A stretch of 36,097 nt of DNA, taken from positions 1 through 36,097 of the forward strand of contig JADGQW010000006.1 of NCBI GenBank assembly GCA_017881505.1, in the 5' to 3' direction. Each line of letters begins with the position of its first letter. Positions within the stretch are counted from its first letter, which is position 1. The translations under genes and the position numbers were made by a program. The DNA is from Gemmatimonadales bacterium. GTDB taxonomy: Bacteria; Gemmatimonadota; Gemmatimonadetes; Gemmatimonadales; JACORV01. Below the pieces are notes generated by a model that saw only the letters and a list, made by a program, of their open reading frames with translations, made no database searches and was not told where the DNA came from. Below, piece after piece: positions 1-10,195 of this stretch.

Positions 1-738
1 GGCGCACTCGGCGCCGCTGCGATCATCATTGCGTGCGCTGCTCCACGACCCGAGCCCATCCGGCCGGCCGCATCGGCCGAGCGGATCTTCTCTCCGTTGG
101 CGATCCGCCGGCCGCGTGGGACGTGGGGGTACGCGCACCCCTACACCCGTGAACAGATGACTGCCGCGCTCAGGCGGTACTTCCCCGAAGTCCTGCGCGG
201 CGATACCGGCACGATGCCGCTGCGATTCGTGCTGGACACCGATGGTCGGGTCGTGTCGACGTCGCGTGGCCGGTCGGCGGCTCCTCCCTTCCCATACGAG
301 CGGCTTGAGAACACGCAGATCGAGGACGTGGGCCCCGGCTACTACGGTCCGGCGCCGGTCCGGGTCGAAGTGCTGTGGCTGAAGCCCGACTCGCTGCTCG
401 GTGAGCCCAGACCGATGGCGGGCGCTGTATTCACCTCCATCCAATCCACTGGACCCTATCCAGACACGCTCACCCCTCGGCTCGAAGGGCAGGTCCGCAA
501 CGCCCTCAGCCTCAATACCGGCTTGATGCGCGGCCTGACTCCCGAGGACACCGCGTTTGTCTGGTTCGTGCTGTCGGCGTCCGGTGACGCGGTGCGGGCG
601 GGTCGCGCACCAAACTCGACAGAGATGCGGCAGGGGGCGCATCTGGCATCCCCTGGTGCGTACTTCACCAAGTGGTATCCACAGGGAGAGCTCGCGCCGT
701 GGGCGGTGGTTGTCGCCGCCGCCTGGATGAAGCCCTAG
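1..738 (+). CDS. Putative lipoprotein with TonB-C-like segment (5' end outside window)
   Basis: The reading frame is open from base 1, so the true start lies upstream; a TTG at 97 is in frame but would discard the signal region. The first visible residues are hydrophobic and Ala/Ile-rich and end in I-I-A-C (visible residue 12), which reads as a lipobox, so I infer a lipid-anchored envelope protein. After a Pro-rich spacer come an Arg/Tyr-rich helix and a strand pattern (YFPEVL, then LRFVLDTDGRVV) resembling the TonB C-terminal fold, where 'F-V-x-D-x-x-G-x-V' is typical. No catalytic motif is visible. The stop at 736-738 is followed by a short hairpin and the murQ promoter, so it is probably not in the next operon. 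The function is not recognised and the TonB-like resemblance is weak. Confidence 0.6.
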   Translation, partial: GALGAAAIIIACAAPRPEPIRPAASAERIFSPLAIRRPRGTWGYAHPYTREQMTAALRRYFPEVLRGDTGTMPLRFVLDTDGRVVSTSRGRSAAPPFPYERLENTQIEDVGPGYYGPAPVRVEVLWLKPDSLLGEPRPMAGAVFTSIQSTGPYPDTLTPRLEGQVRNALSLNTGLMRGLTPEDTAFVWFVLSASGDAVRAGRAPNSTEMRQGAHLASPGAYFTKWYPQGELAPWAVVVAAAWMKP

Positions 739-750
739 ACGTCGGATCTT

Positions 751-764
751 CCCCGAGTCCGGGG
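751..764 (+). terminator. Short GC hairpin after the first gene
   Basis: CCCCG-AGTC-CGGGG forms a 5-bp stem with a 4-nt loop, 13 bases after the stop at 738. The following bases are pyrimidine-rich (cctacccctcctc) but are not a real U-tract. It is a possible weak terminator and nothing more. Confidence 0.25.
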
Positions 765-825
765 CCTACCCCTCCTCGGCAGATGAGACCCCGGGGGCAC
801 CGTCCAGGCGCCCGTCCCGGCCGCG

Positions 826-854
826 TTGCCCCCCCTCCGGGCCGGCCGTAGATT
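826..854 (+). promoter_or_regulatory. Predicted promoter of the murQ operon
   Basis: TTGCCC (826-831) and TAGATT (849-854) are separated by exactly 17 bases. Transcription would begin near 861, leaving only about five bases before the ATG at 866. No purine-rich ribosome site is visible in this interval, so the mRNA may be near-leaderless. The -10 box is followed by G, giving the TAnnTTG shape seen at several other promoters in this window. Confidence 0.5.
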
Positions 855-865
855 GCCGCCACCCG

Positions 866-1828
866 ATGACCGATCCCGCCAGCTTCCGCGACCCGCGGCT
901 CACCGAGCAGCGGAACCCCGCCACCGAGGAGATCGACCTCGCCACGCCCCTCGACATCGTCGAGCTGCTGAACCGCGAGGACCGCCGGGTCCCCGAGGCG
1001 GTGTGGGCGGTCCGGCACGACGTGGCGAAGGCGATCGAGCTGGTCGAGCACGCCTTCCGCGCCGGGGGCCGGCTCCTCTACGTCGGCGCGGGAACGAGCG
1101 GCCGGCTCGGCGTCCTCGACGCGTCCGAATGTCCTCCCACCTTCGGCACGCCCCCCTCGCTGGTGGTCGGCATCATCGCCGGGGGCGCGACGGCGCTGGT
1201 CCGCAGCATGGAGGGCGCCGAGGACGAGTTCGACGCGGGGGGCGACGCGGTGGAGGAGCGGCAGGTCGCCGCGCACGACGTGGTGTTCGGCATCGCGGCG
1301 AGCGGCACGACCCCGTACGTCCGCGGCGCGCTGAGCCGCGCCGCCGCGCGCGGTGCCACGACGATCCTCCTCGCCTGCTCGGACCCGCCCAAGGACCTGC
1401 TCCTCAACGTGGACCTCGCCATCCTCCCCAAGGTCGGCCCGGAGGCCCTCACCGGCTCCACGCGCCTCAAGGCGGGGACGGCGACCAAGCTGGTGCTCAA
1501 CGCCGTCACGACCGGGGCGATGATCCGGATGGGGCGCGCGTACGGGAACCTGATGGTGGACCTCATCTCGACCGCCGAGAAGCTCCGCGACCGGGGCGAG
1601 CGGATCCTGATGGAGGTGGCGGGGGTGAGCCGCGAGGAAGCGCGCGCCGCGATCGCCGGCGCCGACGCCAAGGTGAAGACGGCGATCGTGATGCTGCGGC
1701 GCGGCGTGCCGCGCGAGGAAGCGGAGCGCCTCCTCGAGGAGAGCGGCGGCTTCGTGCGGAAGGCCGTCGGCGCGCCGCCGGCCTCGCCGCGCGCCGGCGG
1801 GACGGGAGACGGTGGCGGCCGCCGCTGA
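866..1828 (+). CDS. murQ: N-acetylmuramic acid 6-phosphate etherase
   Basis: This 320-aa cytoplasmic enzyme of the SIS fold cleaves the lactyl ether of MurNAc-6-phosphate to give GlcNAc-6-phosphate and D-lactate. It has the family signature GAGTSGRLGVLDASECPPTFG at about residues 74-94, including Glu88, and a second acidic motif EGAED with Glu119. These match the two active-site glutamates of E. coli MurQ (83 and 114) with a constant offset of five. An Asn-Pro-rich N-terminus (EQRNPATEEID) is also typical. It is the first gene of a four-gene recycling operon and overlaps anmK by 17 bases. The Ala/Gly-rich C-terminal tail after about residue 300 is probably disordered. The ATG is chosen because it sits just after a good promoter and gives the usual family length. 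Confidence 0.95.
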   Translation: MTDPASFRDPRLTEQRNPATEEIDLATPLDIVELLNREDRRVPEAVWAVRHDVAKAIELVEHAFRAGGRLLYVGAGTSGRLGVLDASECPPTFGTPPSLVVGIIAGGATALVRSMEGAEDEFDAGGDAVEERQVAAHDVVFGIAASGTTPYVRGALSRAAARGATTILLACSDPPKDLLLNVDLAILPKVGPEALTGSTRLKAGTATKLVLNAVTTGAMIRMGRAYGNLMVDLISTAEKLRDRGERILMEVAGVSREEARAAIAGADAKVKTAIVMLRRGVPREEAERLLEESGGFVRKAVGAPPASPRAGGTGDGGGRR

Positions 1829-2963
1829 GCCGCGCGCGCCGCTCCTCGCGGTGGGCGCGATGTCCGGGACCTCGCTCGACGGCGTGACCGTCGCGCTGGT
1901 GCGCATCGAGGAGCCCGCGCCCTACGACATCCGGGCCACCCTCCTCGCCCACCGGACCCATCCCTACACGGAAGCGCAGCGCGCGCGGCTCGCGGCGGCG
2001 GTCGAGGGGGGCGGGCCCCGCGACCTCGCCATCCTCCACGCCGACCTCGGCACCTGGTTCGCGGACGCCGTCGAGAAGCTGCTGCGCGAGACCGGCACCG
2101 CCGCCGCCGGCGTCGCCTTCGTGGCGTCGCACGGCCAGACGGTGTGGCACGAGCCGCGACGCGCGTCGCTGCAGCTCGGGAGCCCCGCCGCCATCGCGGA
2201 GCGGCTGCGCGTGCCGGTGGTCTCGGATTTCCGCTCCCGCGACGTGGCCGCCGGGGGCGAGGGGGCGCCCCTCGTCCCGCGCGCCGACCGCCTCCTCTTC
2301 GCGCGGATCGACGGCCCCCGGGCGCTCCTCAACATCGGCGGCATCGCCAACTTCACGGTCGTGCCGCGCCGCGGCGAGGCCGCGGACCTCCTCGCCTTCG
2401 ACACGGGCCCCGGCGTGATGGTGATCGACGCCTGCGTGCGCCGCCTCTACCCCGGCCGCCGCTTCGACGAGGACGGCGCCCTCGCGCGCAGCGGACGGGC
2501 GCTGGAGGGGATCGTCGCCGAGACCCTGGGCCACCCCTTCTTCGCCGCGCCGCCGCCCAAGAGCACGGGACGCGAGACCTTCGGGGAGCCGTTCGCCGTG
2601 GCGCTGCTGGAGCGGTGCCGCGCCGCGAGCGCGGAGCCCGCGGACGCGGTGGCGACCGCGGTCGAGGTGACGGCGCGGGCCATCGGCGCCGCCGCGCGCT
2701 TCATCCCCCCGGCCCTCACGCCCCTCGACGTGGTGCGCTCGGGGGGCGGCGCGAAGAACCCCGCTCTGGTGGACGCGCTGATCCGCTGCTGGCCGGGACC
2801 GAAGCACCGCGCGTTCGACGATCTCTTCTTCGACGGCGAAGCCAAGGAAGCGGTGGCCTTCGCCCTGCTCGGTTACCTCACCTGGACGGGCCGCCCCGGG
2901 AACGAACCGGGCGCCACCGGCGCCGCCGGGCCGCGCGTCCTCGGATCGGTGAGCCCGCCATGA
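1812..2963 (+). CDS. anmK: Anhydro-N-acetylmuramic acid kinase
   Basis: AnmK (383 aa here) hydrolyses the 1,6-anhydro ring of anhydroMurNAc and phosphorylates it with ATP, producing MurNAc-6-phosphate, the substrate of the upstream gene product MurQ. Visible motifs are GAMSGTSLDGV (residues 15-25, nucleotide site), SHGQTVWHEP (106-115), DFRSRDVAAGGEGAPLVP (139-156), NIGGIANF (174-181) and FDTGPGVMVID (196-206). Asp144 lies in the segment that carries the family's catalytic aspartate. Translation is assigned to the GTG at 1812, preceded by GGGAGA, inside the end of murQ; this implies coupled translation. Its TGA overlaps the nagZ ATG as ATGA. No signal peptide is visible, so it should be cytoplasmic. 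Confidence 0.95.
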   Translation: MAAAAEPRAPLLAVGAMSGTSLDGVTVALVRIEEPAPYDIRATLLAHRTHPYTEAQRARLAAAVEGGGPRDLAILHADLGTWFADAVEKLLRETGTAAAGVAFVASHGQTVWHEPRRASLQLGSPAAIAERLRVPVVSDFRSRDVAAGGEGAPLVPRADRLLFARIDGPRALLNIGGIANFTVVPRRGEAADLLAFDTGPGVMVIDACVRRLYPGRRFDEDGALARSGRALEGIVAETLGHPFFAAPPPKSTGRETFGEPFAVALLERCRAASAEPADAVATAVEVTARAIGAAARFIPPALTPLDVVRSGGGAKNPALVDALIRCWPGPKHRAFDDLFFDGEAKEAVAFALLGYLTWTGRPGNEPGATGAAGPRVLGSVSPP

Positions 2964-4372
2964 TCCCCTGGGCAGAACTCGTCCTCCCGGCGCTGCGCTG
3001 GGACCCCGACAAGGGCTTCGCGCCGTGCCTCGCCGACGCCGAACGCGCCCTCGCGCTCGGCGTGGGGGGATTCATCCTCTTCGGAGGCGAGCGGGAGGCG
3101 ATCCGCGCGCTCGCGGCGCAGCTCCAGGCCGCCGCGCCCCACCCGCTCCTCATCGCCTCGGACCTCGAGCGCGGGGCGGGGCAGCAGGCGCAGGGGCTCA
3201 CGCAGCTGCCGCCGCTCCGCGCCCTCGCCCCCCTCGGCGCCGACGCGGTGCGCGAGGCGGCGCGGCTGACCGCGCGCGAGGCGCGCGACGTCGGGATCAA
3301 CTGGGTGTTCGCGCCGGTGGTGGACCTCGACGTCGAGGCCGCGAACCCGATCGTCCAGACCCGCGCCTTCGGCGACGACCCGGAGCAGGTCGGGGCGCTC
3401 GGCGCCGCGTGGATCATGGCGTGCCAGGCGGGCGGCGTCCTCGCGTGCGCCAAGCACTACCCAGGGCACGGCCGCACCGTCACCGATTCCCACGCCGGTC
3501 TCCCGATGGTCACGTCCTCGCGCCTCGCCCTCGACGCCGACCTCGTGCCCTTCCGGATGGCGGCGGACGCGGGCGTGGCCGCGATGATGACCGCCCACGT
3601 CGCCTACCCGGCGCTCGACCCGAGCGGCGCGCCGGCCACCTACTCGGCGGCCATCGTGAAGGAGCTGCTGCGCCGCGAGCTCGGCTTCGACGGGCTCGTC
3701 GTCACCGACGCGCTGGTGATGGAGGGCGCGCTGCAGGGCCTCGACGAGGCGCAGGGCGCGGTGAAGGCGCTGCAGGCGGACTGCGACCTCCTCCTCTATC
3801 CCAAGGACGTGGCGGCTGTGGCGCACGCCCTCGAGGCGGCGGCGGCGTCGGGCGCGCTCGACGCGGACCAATTGGAGGAGGCGGCGATCCGCCGCCGCGA
3901 AGCCATCGCGCGGGTGGCCGAGCCGATGACGCTGGCGCCGCGCGATTTCGCGGCGGGACGCGCGCAGGGGGAGGCCATCCGGCTCGCCGCCGTCGAGGTG
4001 CTGCGCGGCGCGATCCCCGCCGGGCTGCGCCGGGTGCGCGTGGACGTGATCGACGACGACGCGGGCGGGCCCTACCGGAACCCGCCGCGCGAGGCGTTCG
4101 GCGCGGCGCTGCGGGAGCGCGGCGTGGAGCTGGCCGACGACGGTGCGCGGGTGGTGCTCGTCTTCTGCGACGTGAAGTCGTGGAAGTGCCGCGCCGGCCT
4201 CTCCGCCGGGAACCAGGCGCTGCTCGCGCGCCTGGCGGGGGACGCCGCGGCGGTGGTGCTCTTCGGCCACGCGCGCCGCCTCGCCGACGTGCCCGGCGCC
4301 GCGCCGGTGCTCTGCGCCTGGAGCGGCGACACCGGGATGCAGGCCGCGGCCGCGCGGCGGCTGGCGGGCTAG
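2960..4372 (+). CDS. nagZ: Beta-N-acetylhexosaminidase (GH3, NagZ type)
   Basis: This 470-aa glycoside hydrolase of family 3 is predicted to release GlcNAc from GlcNAc-anhydroMurNAc(-peptide) in the cytoplasm, feeding AnmK. The N-terminal TIM barrel (about 1-335) has the KHYPGHG motif at 165-171 followed by TVTDSH (Asp176/His178, the Asp-His acid/base pair of NagZ enzymes). The nucleophile region FDGLVVTDALVMEGA places Asp250 as nucleophile. About 130 extra residues after the barrel (DVIDDD..., VVLVFCDVKSWKCRAG...) form an alpha/beta domain absent from the roughly 340-aa proteobacterial NagZ and shorter than the second domain of Gram-positive homologues. The start is fixed by a 4-bp ATGA overlap with anmK; the frame extends further upstream but only as antisense-like Arg-rich sequence. 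No signal peptide is seen. Confidence 0.93.
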   Translation: MIPWAELVLPALRWDPDKGFAPCLADAERALALGVGGFILFGGEREAIRALAAQLQAAAPHPLLIASDLERGAGQQAQGLTQLPPLRALAPLGADAVREAARLTAREARDVGINWVFAPVVDLDVEAANPIVQTRAFGDDPEQVGALGAAWIMACQAGGVLACAKHYPGHGRTVTDSHAGLPMVTSSRLALDADLVPFRMAADAGVAAMMTAHVAYPALDPSGAPATYSAAIVKELLRRELGFDGLVVTDALVMEGALQGLDEAQGAVKALQADCDLLLYPKDVAAVAHALEAAAASGALDADQLEEAAIRRREAIARVAEPMTLAPRDFAAGRAQGEAIRLAAVEVLRGAIPAGLRRVRVDVIDDDAGGPYRNPPREAFGAALRERGVELADDGARVVLVFCDVKSWKCRAGLSAGNQALLARLAGDAAAVVLFGHARRLADVPGAAPVLCAWSGDTGMQAAAARRLAG

Positions 4373-4378
4373 CGCCGG

Positions 4379-6100
4379 ATGCGGGCCCTCGACTGGCTGG
4401 TCGTCGGCGCCTACCTCGCCGGAAGCCTCGGGCTCGGTCTCTACCTGGCCCGGCGCGGCTCCAAGTCGCTCAGCGAATACTTCCTCGGCGGGCGCGCCAT
4501 CCCCTGGTGGCTCGCCGGCGGCTCCATGGCCGCGACCACCTTCAACGTGGACACGCCGCTCTACGTGGCGGGCCTCGTCGCGCGGCGCGGCATCGCGGGG
4601 AACTGGGAGTGGTGGTGCTTCGCCGCCACCCACGTGGTCATGCAGGTCGTCATGGGCCGGCTGTGGAGCCGCGCCCAGGTGATGACCGACGCCGAGCTGA
4701 TCGAGCTCCGCTACCACGGCCGCGCCGCCGCGCTCCTCCGCGGCACCCGCGCCTTCTTCTTCGGCATCCCCCTCAACTGCATCGCCATCGGCTACGGGAT
4801 GCTGGCCATGCGGAAGGTGATGGTCGCCCTCGACGTCACCACCGTCCTCCACCTCCCCGGCGATCCGCAGCTCTGGTCGGTCCTGATCATCGTCGCGATC
4901 ACCCTCGTCTACGCCGCCGCCTCGGGGATGTGGGGCGTCGTGTGGACCGACTTCTTCCAGCTGGTCCTCAAGATGCTCGGCGCCCTCCTGGTGGCCGGCT
5001 ACGCCCTCGCCGAAGTGCACGGCCTCGGCGGCCTGCGCGCCGCGCTCGCCGCCGCGGGACACGCCGACGCGCTCCGCATCCTCCCGCGCGCCGGCTCCGC
5101 CGCCCTCCCGCTCGACACCTTCGCCGCCTACCTCCTCCTCCAGTGGTGGACGTACCGCGGCGCCGACGGCGGCGGGATGTTCGTGCAGCGCCTCTCCAGC
5201 GTGAAGGACGAGCGTGCCGCCGAAAAAGCATCGATGTTCTTCAACATATTGAACTACGTGGTGCGCACCTGGCCGTGGGTGGTGGTGGCGCTGGCGGCGC
5301 TGGTGGTGCTGCCGCCCCTCGCCGATCCGGAACTGGCGTACCCGCTGATGATGAAGCGCTACCTCCCGCCGGGGGTGCTGGGGCTGGTGTTCGCGAGCCT
5401 CATCGCGGCGCTGATGAGCGCGGTCTCGACGCAGATCAACTGGGGGGCCTCGTACACGGTGCGCGACCTCTACCAGCGGTTCCTCGCTCCCGAGGCGCCG
5501 CAGGCGCGGCTGGTGGCGGTGGGGCGTGCGGCGACGGTCGTCATCACCCTCCTCGCGGCCGCGGCGAGCTTCGCCATGCAGGACGTGGGGCGGGTCTTCC
5601 GGTTCATGGTGCTGTTCGGGAACGGCACCGGCGCGGTGCTGCTGCTGCGGTGGTTCTGGTGGCGGGTGAACGCGTGGGCGGAGTGGACGGCGTTGGTGGC
5701 GGGGACGGTCATCGCCATCCTGCTGACCGCGGTCCCCGCGCTCGCCGGGCTCTCCTTTGGCGTCAAGCTGGCGCTCACGGCCTTCGGCGCGGCGGCGCTC
5801 TGGGTCCCGGTGATGCTCCTGACGCCTCCCGAGAGCCCCGCGGTGCTCGACGCCTTCTACCGGAAGGCGCGGCCGGGAGGGCCCGGCTGGGCGCCGGTGC
5901 GCGCGCGTGTGACGGTCGCGGCGGCCTCACCGCTGGGACGGGACCTCACCGAGGCCGTCGGCGTGCTGGCGCAGATCCTCGGGGCGATGCTCGCCATCGG
6001 CGGCGTCGTGGTGGGCTCGACGGCGTGGGGTGTGGGTGGACTCATCGCGCTGGGCGCGGGGACGCTGTTGCAGCGGAAGGTGCGGCCCGCGGCGGGGTAG
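4379..6100 (+). CDS. Sodium:solute symporter (SSS family), likely wall-sugar importer
   Basis: This 573-aa polytopic inner-membrane protein has about 13 hydrophobic segments and typical SSS motifs: LARRGSKSLSEYFLGGRAIPWW near residues 24-45, a Thr/Asn-rich TM2 start, and the conserved GLVFASLIAALMSAVSTQINWGASY stretch in the middle. The ATG lies 6 bases after the nagZ stop, so it is the last gene of the murQ-anmK-nagZ operon. SSS members couple sodium to uptake of sugars, amino acids or nucleosides. From position alone I infer that it imports anhydroMurNAc, GlcNAc-anhydroMurNAc or a related muropeptide sugar, a role played by AmpG or a PTS in other bacteria. The substrate cannot be read from the sequence. 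Confidence 0.88.
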   Translation: MRALDWLVVGAYLAGSLGLGLYLARRGSKSLSEYFLGGRAIPWWLAGGSMAATTFNVDTPLYVAGLVARRGIAGNWEWWCFAATHVVMQVVMGRLWSRAQVMTDAELIELRYHGRAAALLRGTRAFFFGIPLNCIAIGYGMLAMRKVMVALDVTTVLHLPGDPQLWSVLIIVAITLVYAAASGMWGVVWTDFFQLVLKMLGALLVAGYALAEVHGLGGLRAALAAAGHADALRILPRAGSAALPLDTFAAYLLLQWWTYRGADGGGMFVQRLSSVKDERAAEKASMFFNILNYVVRTWPWVVVALAALVVLPPLADPELAYPLMMKRYLPPGVLGLVFASLIAALMSAVSTQINWGASYTVRDLYQRFLAPEAPQARLVAVGRAATVVITLLAAAASFAMQDVGRVFRFMVLFGNGTGAVLLLRWFWWRVNAWAEWTALVAGTVIAILLTAVPALAGLSFGVKLALTAFGAAALWVPVMLLTPPESPAVLDAFYRKARPGGPGWAPVRARVTVAAASPLGRDLTEAVGVLAQILGAMLAIGGVVVGSTAWGVGGLIALGAGTLLQRKVRPAAG

Positions 6101-6125
6101 CCTCCCGCCCGTCCCCGCGAACGGA

Positions 6126-6151
6126 ACGGGCGGCCCTCGCGAGCCGCCCGT
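6126..6151. terminator. Hairpin between convergent operons
   Basis: ACGGGCGGC (6126-6134) and GCCGCCCGT (6143-6151) form a perfect 9-bp stem with an 8-nt loop. It sits in the 84-bp gap between the symporter stop (6100) and the end of the opposite-strand protease gene (6185), so it may serve both directions. U-tracts are poor on both sides. Confidence 0.55.
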
Positions 6152-6184
6152 GTCGTTCCGGATGTGTCGCTCGGCCCGGTCGGT

Positions 6185-7531
6185 CTACGGCTGCGCCAGG
6201 AGCGCCTGCCCGCGGCGGATGGGCAGCCCCACGATCTCCGTGCTGCTCTCGCCCCCCCGCCCTCCGAACATCACGCCGACCACGAGGCCGTTGCGGTCGA
6301 AGATTGGGCTCCCCGACGCCCCCGTGCCGCTGAACGCGTCCAATTCCAGCACCGAGTCGCTCGCCGCCGTCACGGTCCCCGTCACCATCTTCGCCCGCGG
6401 ACGCTGGCAGCTGCCACAGCCCCCGGGGAAGCCGATCAGCGCGATCGGCGCGCCCGCCTCGAGTGGATTTGTCGCGAAGCCCGCGATGGTCGGGAACGGC
6501 CCCGCGGACTCCACCTGGATCACTGCGAGGTCGGCGTCGGGCGCGATGCGCACGATGCGCGCCGGGAGCACCTCGGTCGAGCCCGAGAAGCGGATCGCCA
6601 CGTCCCGCGCCCGCTCCCCGTCGCGGTTCATCACCGTGTGGCGGTTCGTCAGCATCCGCCCCTTGGCGTCCACGCTGAACGCCGTCCCCTCGAAGATCTG
6701 CGTGGTGTCGCTGAACCGCACCACGATGACGGCGATGGCCGCCGCGTTCTGGCGCTGGATGGCCGAGTAGTCCACCCCCTGCGCCGTCTCGATGTCCCGC
6801 TGGCGGTGCTGGACGGTGGTGTACTGCGCCTGCAGGGCCGCCACGCGCGCCGGGTCCTTGGCCGCGGCGATCTCCCGCTGCAGCCGGGCCGCCTCGGAGT
6901 CGGCGGCGGCCTTGGCGCCCCGCAATGTGGTCAGCTCCCGGCCCAGCGAGTCGAGCTTGGTCCCGAGCTGCGCGGTCTCCTCGCGAGCCGTCCGCCCCTG
7001 CCAGACCAGGACCGCGGCGGCGCCCACCACCACGATGCCGAGCACGATGAGGAGGGAGCGGTACCGCGTCGCGGAAGCCCTCACCTCGGCGCGGAGGATG
7101 CCCGTGGCGCTCGGCCCGGCGGGCTTGGGGGGCGCGGCGGGGGCGGGGGCCTTCGCGGCGGTGGCCGCGCGGGCCGCCGCCGGCGGCGCCGCGACCTTCT
7201 CCATCACCTGTTCCGCCGCCTCGCGCACCAGCCGGACGCGGACCTCGGGGCCGTGCCCGCCGCAGCGGATGACGTCGCCGTCGGCCAGCGCCCGGTCGCC
7301 CTCGATGCGGTGGCCGTTGACGAAGGTCCCGTTGCGGCTGCCGAGGTCGCGGACGGTGTAGCCGTCCCCGCTCAGGACGACGGCGGCGTGCTTGGTGGAG
7401 GCGTCGAGATCCGCTTCGGCGTCGAACCGCACTTCGGCGAGGGGATCGCGGCCCAGGGCGATGAAGGACTTCTCGAAGGCGACCTTGCGGCCGGCGCGCG
7501 CGCCCGAGAGGAACTCGAACTCGATCCGCAT
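6185..7531 (-). CDS. FHA domain - transmembrane - trypsin-like serine protease
   Basis: This 448-aa protein has clear parts. Residues 1-100 form an FHA phosphothreonine-binding domain (Gly27-Arg28, Ser45-x-x-His48, Asn67-Gly68). A Pro/Ala linker (113-143) leads to one membrane helix at about 158-178, then a coiled coil of about 60 residues. Residues 262-448 are a DegP/trypsin-like protease with the triad His298 (LTNRHTV), Asp334 (DADLAV) and Ser406 (GASGSP). By the usual topology the FHA is cytoplasmic and the protease periplasmic. It is the last gene of the kinase operon, 31 bases after the phosphatase stop. I infer that a phosphorylated partner bound by the FHA could recruit or control proteolysis across the membrane. 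The coiled coil suggests oligomerisation. The target is unknown. Confidence 0.9.
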   Translation of the reverse strand: MRIEFEFLSGARAGRKVAFEKSFIALGRDPLAEVRFDAEADLDASTKHAAVVLSGDGYTVRDLGSRNGTFVNGHRIEGDRALADGDVIRCGGHGPEVRVRLVREAAEQVMEKVAAPPAAARAATAAKAPAPAAPPKPAGPSATGILRAEVRASATRYRSLLIVLGIVVVGAAAVLVWQGRTAREETAQLGTKLDSLGRELTTLRGAKAAADSEAARLQREIAAAKDPARVAALQAQYTTVQHRQRDIETAQGVDYSAIQRQNAAAIAVIVVRFSDTTQIFEGTAFSVDAKGRMLTNRHTVMNRDGERARDVAIRFSGSTEVLPARIVRIAPDADLAVIQVESAGPFPTIAGFATNPLEAGAPIALIGFPGGCGSCQRPRAKMVTGTVTAASDSVLELDAFSGTGASGSPIFDRNGLVVGVMFGGRGGESSTEIVGLPIRRGQALLAQP

Positions 7532-7562
7532 CAGCGGCCGGCTCCCGCCGGCAGGGCGCGAC

Positions 7563-8557
7563 TCAGAAGGGCCACAACTTCTTCTTCTTGGGGGCGGGCT
7601 CCTTCTGGGCGGGCTCGGTCTTGCGCTCGCTCGTGCCCTTCGCGGCCCCGGGCTCGTAGACCGGCACCGGCTCCGTCGTGGACTCGGTGTCCAGCAGCGG
7701 GTAGACCTGGTGGCTGGGCGACTCGCTGCCGTCCGGCTCCGCGATCCCCGGGCCGCCGAAGCGGGCGACGATGCAGGTGATGTTGTCGGGGCCGCCGCGC
7801 TCGTTGGCCAGGTCGATCAGCCCCTTGCAGGCCGTCACGAGGTCGGGGGCGCCCGTCACGATCCGCAGGATGTCGTCGTTCTTCACCAGCCCGGAGAGGC
7901 CGTCCGAGCACATGATGAGGACGTCGCCCTTCCGCAGGTCCTGGCGGGTGAGGTCCACCTTCACCGCCGGGTCGGGGCCGAGCGCCTGGAGGATGATGTT
8001 GCGGCGCTCGCTGACCGCCGCCTCCTCCTCCGTCAGCTCCCCGGCGTCCACCAGCCGCTGCATCAGCGACTGGTCCTTCGTGATCTGGACGATCTTCCCC
8101 ATCCGGATCAGGTAGCCGCGGCTGTCGCCGATCTGCGTGAGGTAGAGCGCGCCGCCGAAGCACCCCGCCGCCGTCGTCGTCGTTCCCATCCCCCGGTTCT
8201 CGGGGTGGGCGCGGGCGTACTCGTAGATGCGGCTGTTCGCGATCTCCACCGCCTCCTTCAGGCGGTAGGCGAACCGCTGGTCGGTGACCTCGGGGTCGTT
8301 CCCCCACGCCTCGATCATGTGGTTGAAGACCGTCTCGGTCGCCATCTCGCTCGCCAGCTCGCCGGCGGCGGCGCCGCCCATCCCGTCGGCCACCATGAAG
8401 AGCGTGCCGCGCTTGCCGAGCTCGTGGCTCCGGATCTCGGGCTGCAGCGACGCCTCGCGGGTGGTGAGGTTGGCGACGAGGAAGCTGTCCTCGTTGTGGT
8501 CGCGGGCCATCCCGACGTCGGTGCGCCCGAAGACTTCGACGATGACGGGAGTGTCCG

Positions 8558-8561
<4 letters not shown>
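7563..8561 (-). CDS. PP2C-family Ser/Thr protein phosphatase
   Basis: This 332-aa cytoplasmic metal-dependent phosphatase probably reverses phosphorylation by the kinase encoded just upstream. PP2C motifs are in order: RDHNEDSF (20-27), VADGMGG (57-63), GTTTTAA, GDSRGYLI, SDGLSG and GGPDNIT, carrying the metal-binding aspartates (Asp25, Asp59 and the two C-terminal ones). A spacer of about 70 residues rich in Glu, Pro and Ser follows the domain and ends in the basic/aromatic tail KKKKLWPF, which might touch the membrane or a partner. The start at 8561 gives a 4-bp ATGA overlap with the kinase stop; the frame extends 24 codons further upstream, but that Arg-rich segment is only kinase-overlap sequence. 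Confidence 0.93.

Positions 8562-10191
<1,630 letters not shown>

Positions 10192-10195
<4 letters not shown>

Noticed and set aside
97-738. TTG at 97 as the start of the first gene
   Set aside because: The frame is open to base 1 and the upstream residues form a lipoprotein signal with lipobox Cys, so the gene begins before the window.
2873-5062. Long minus-strand open frame of 729 codons antisense to nagZ and the symporter gene
   Set aside because: Low-complexity His/Arg/Glu-rich translation with no family motif; a by-product of GC-rich third positions in the real plus-strand genes.
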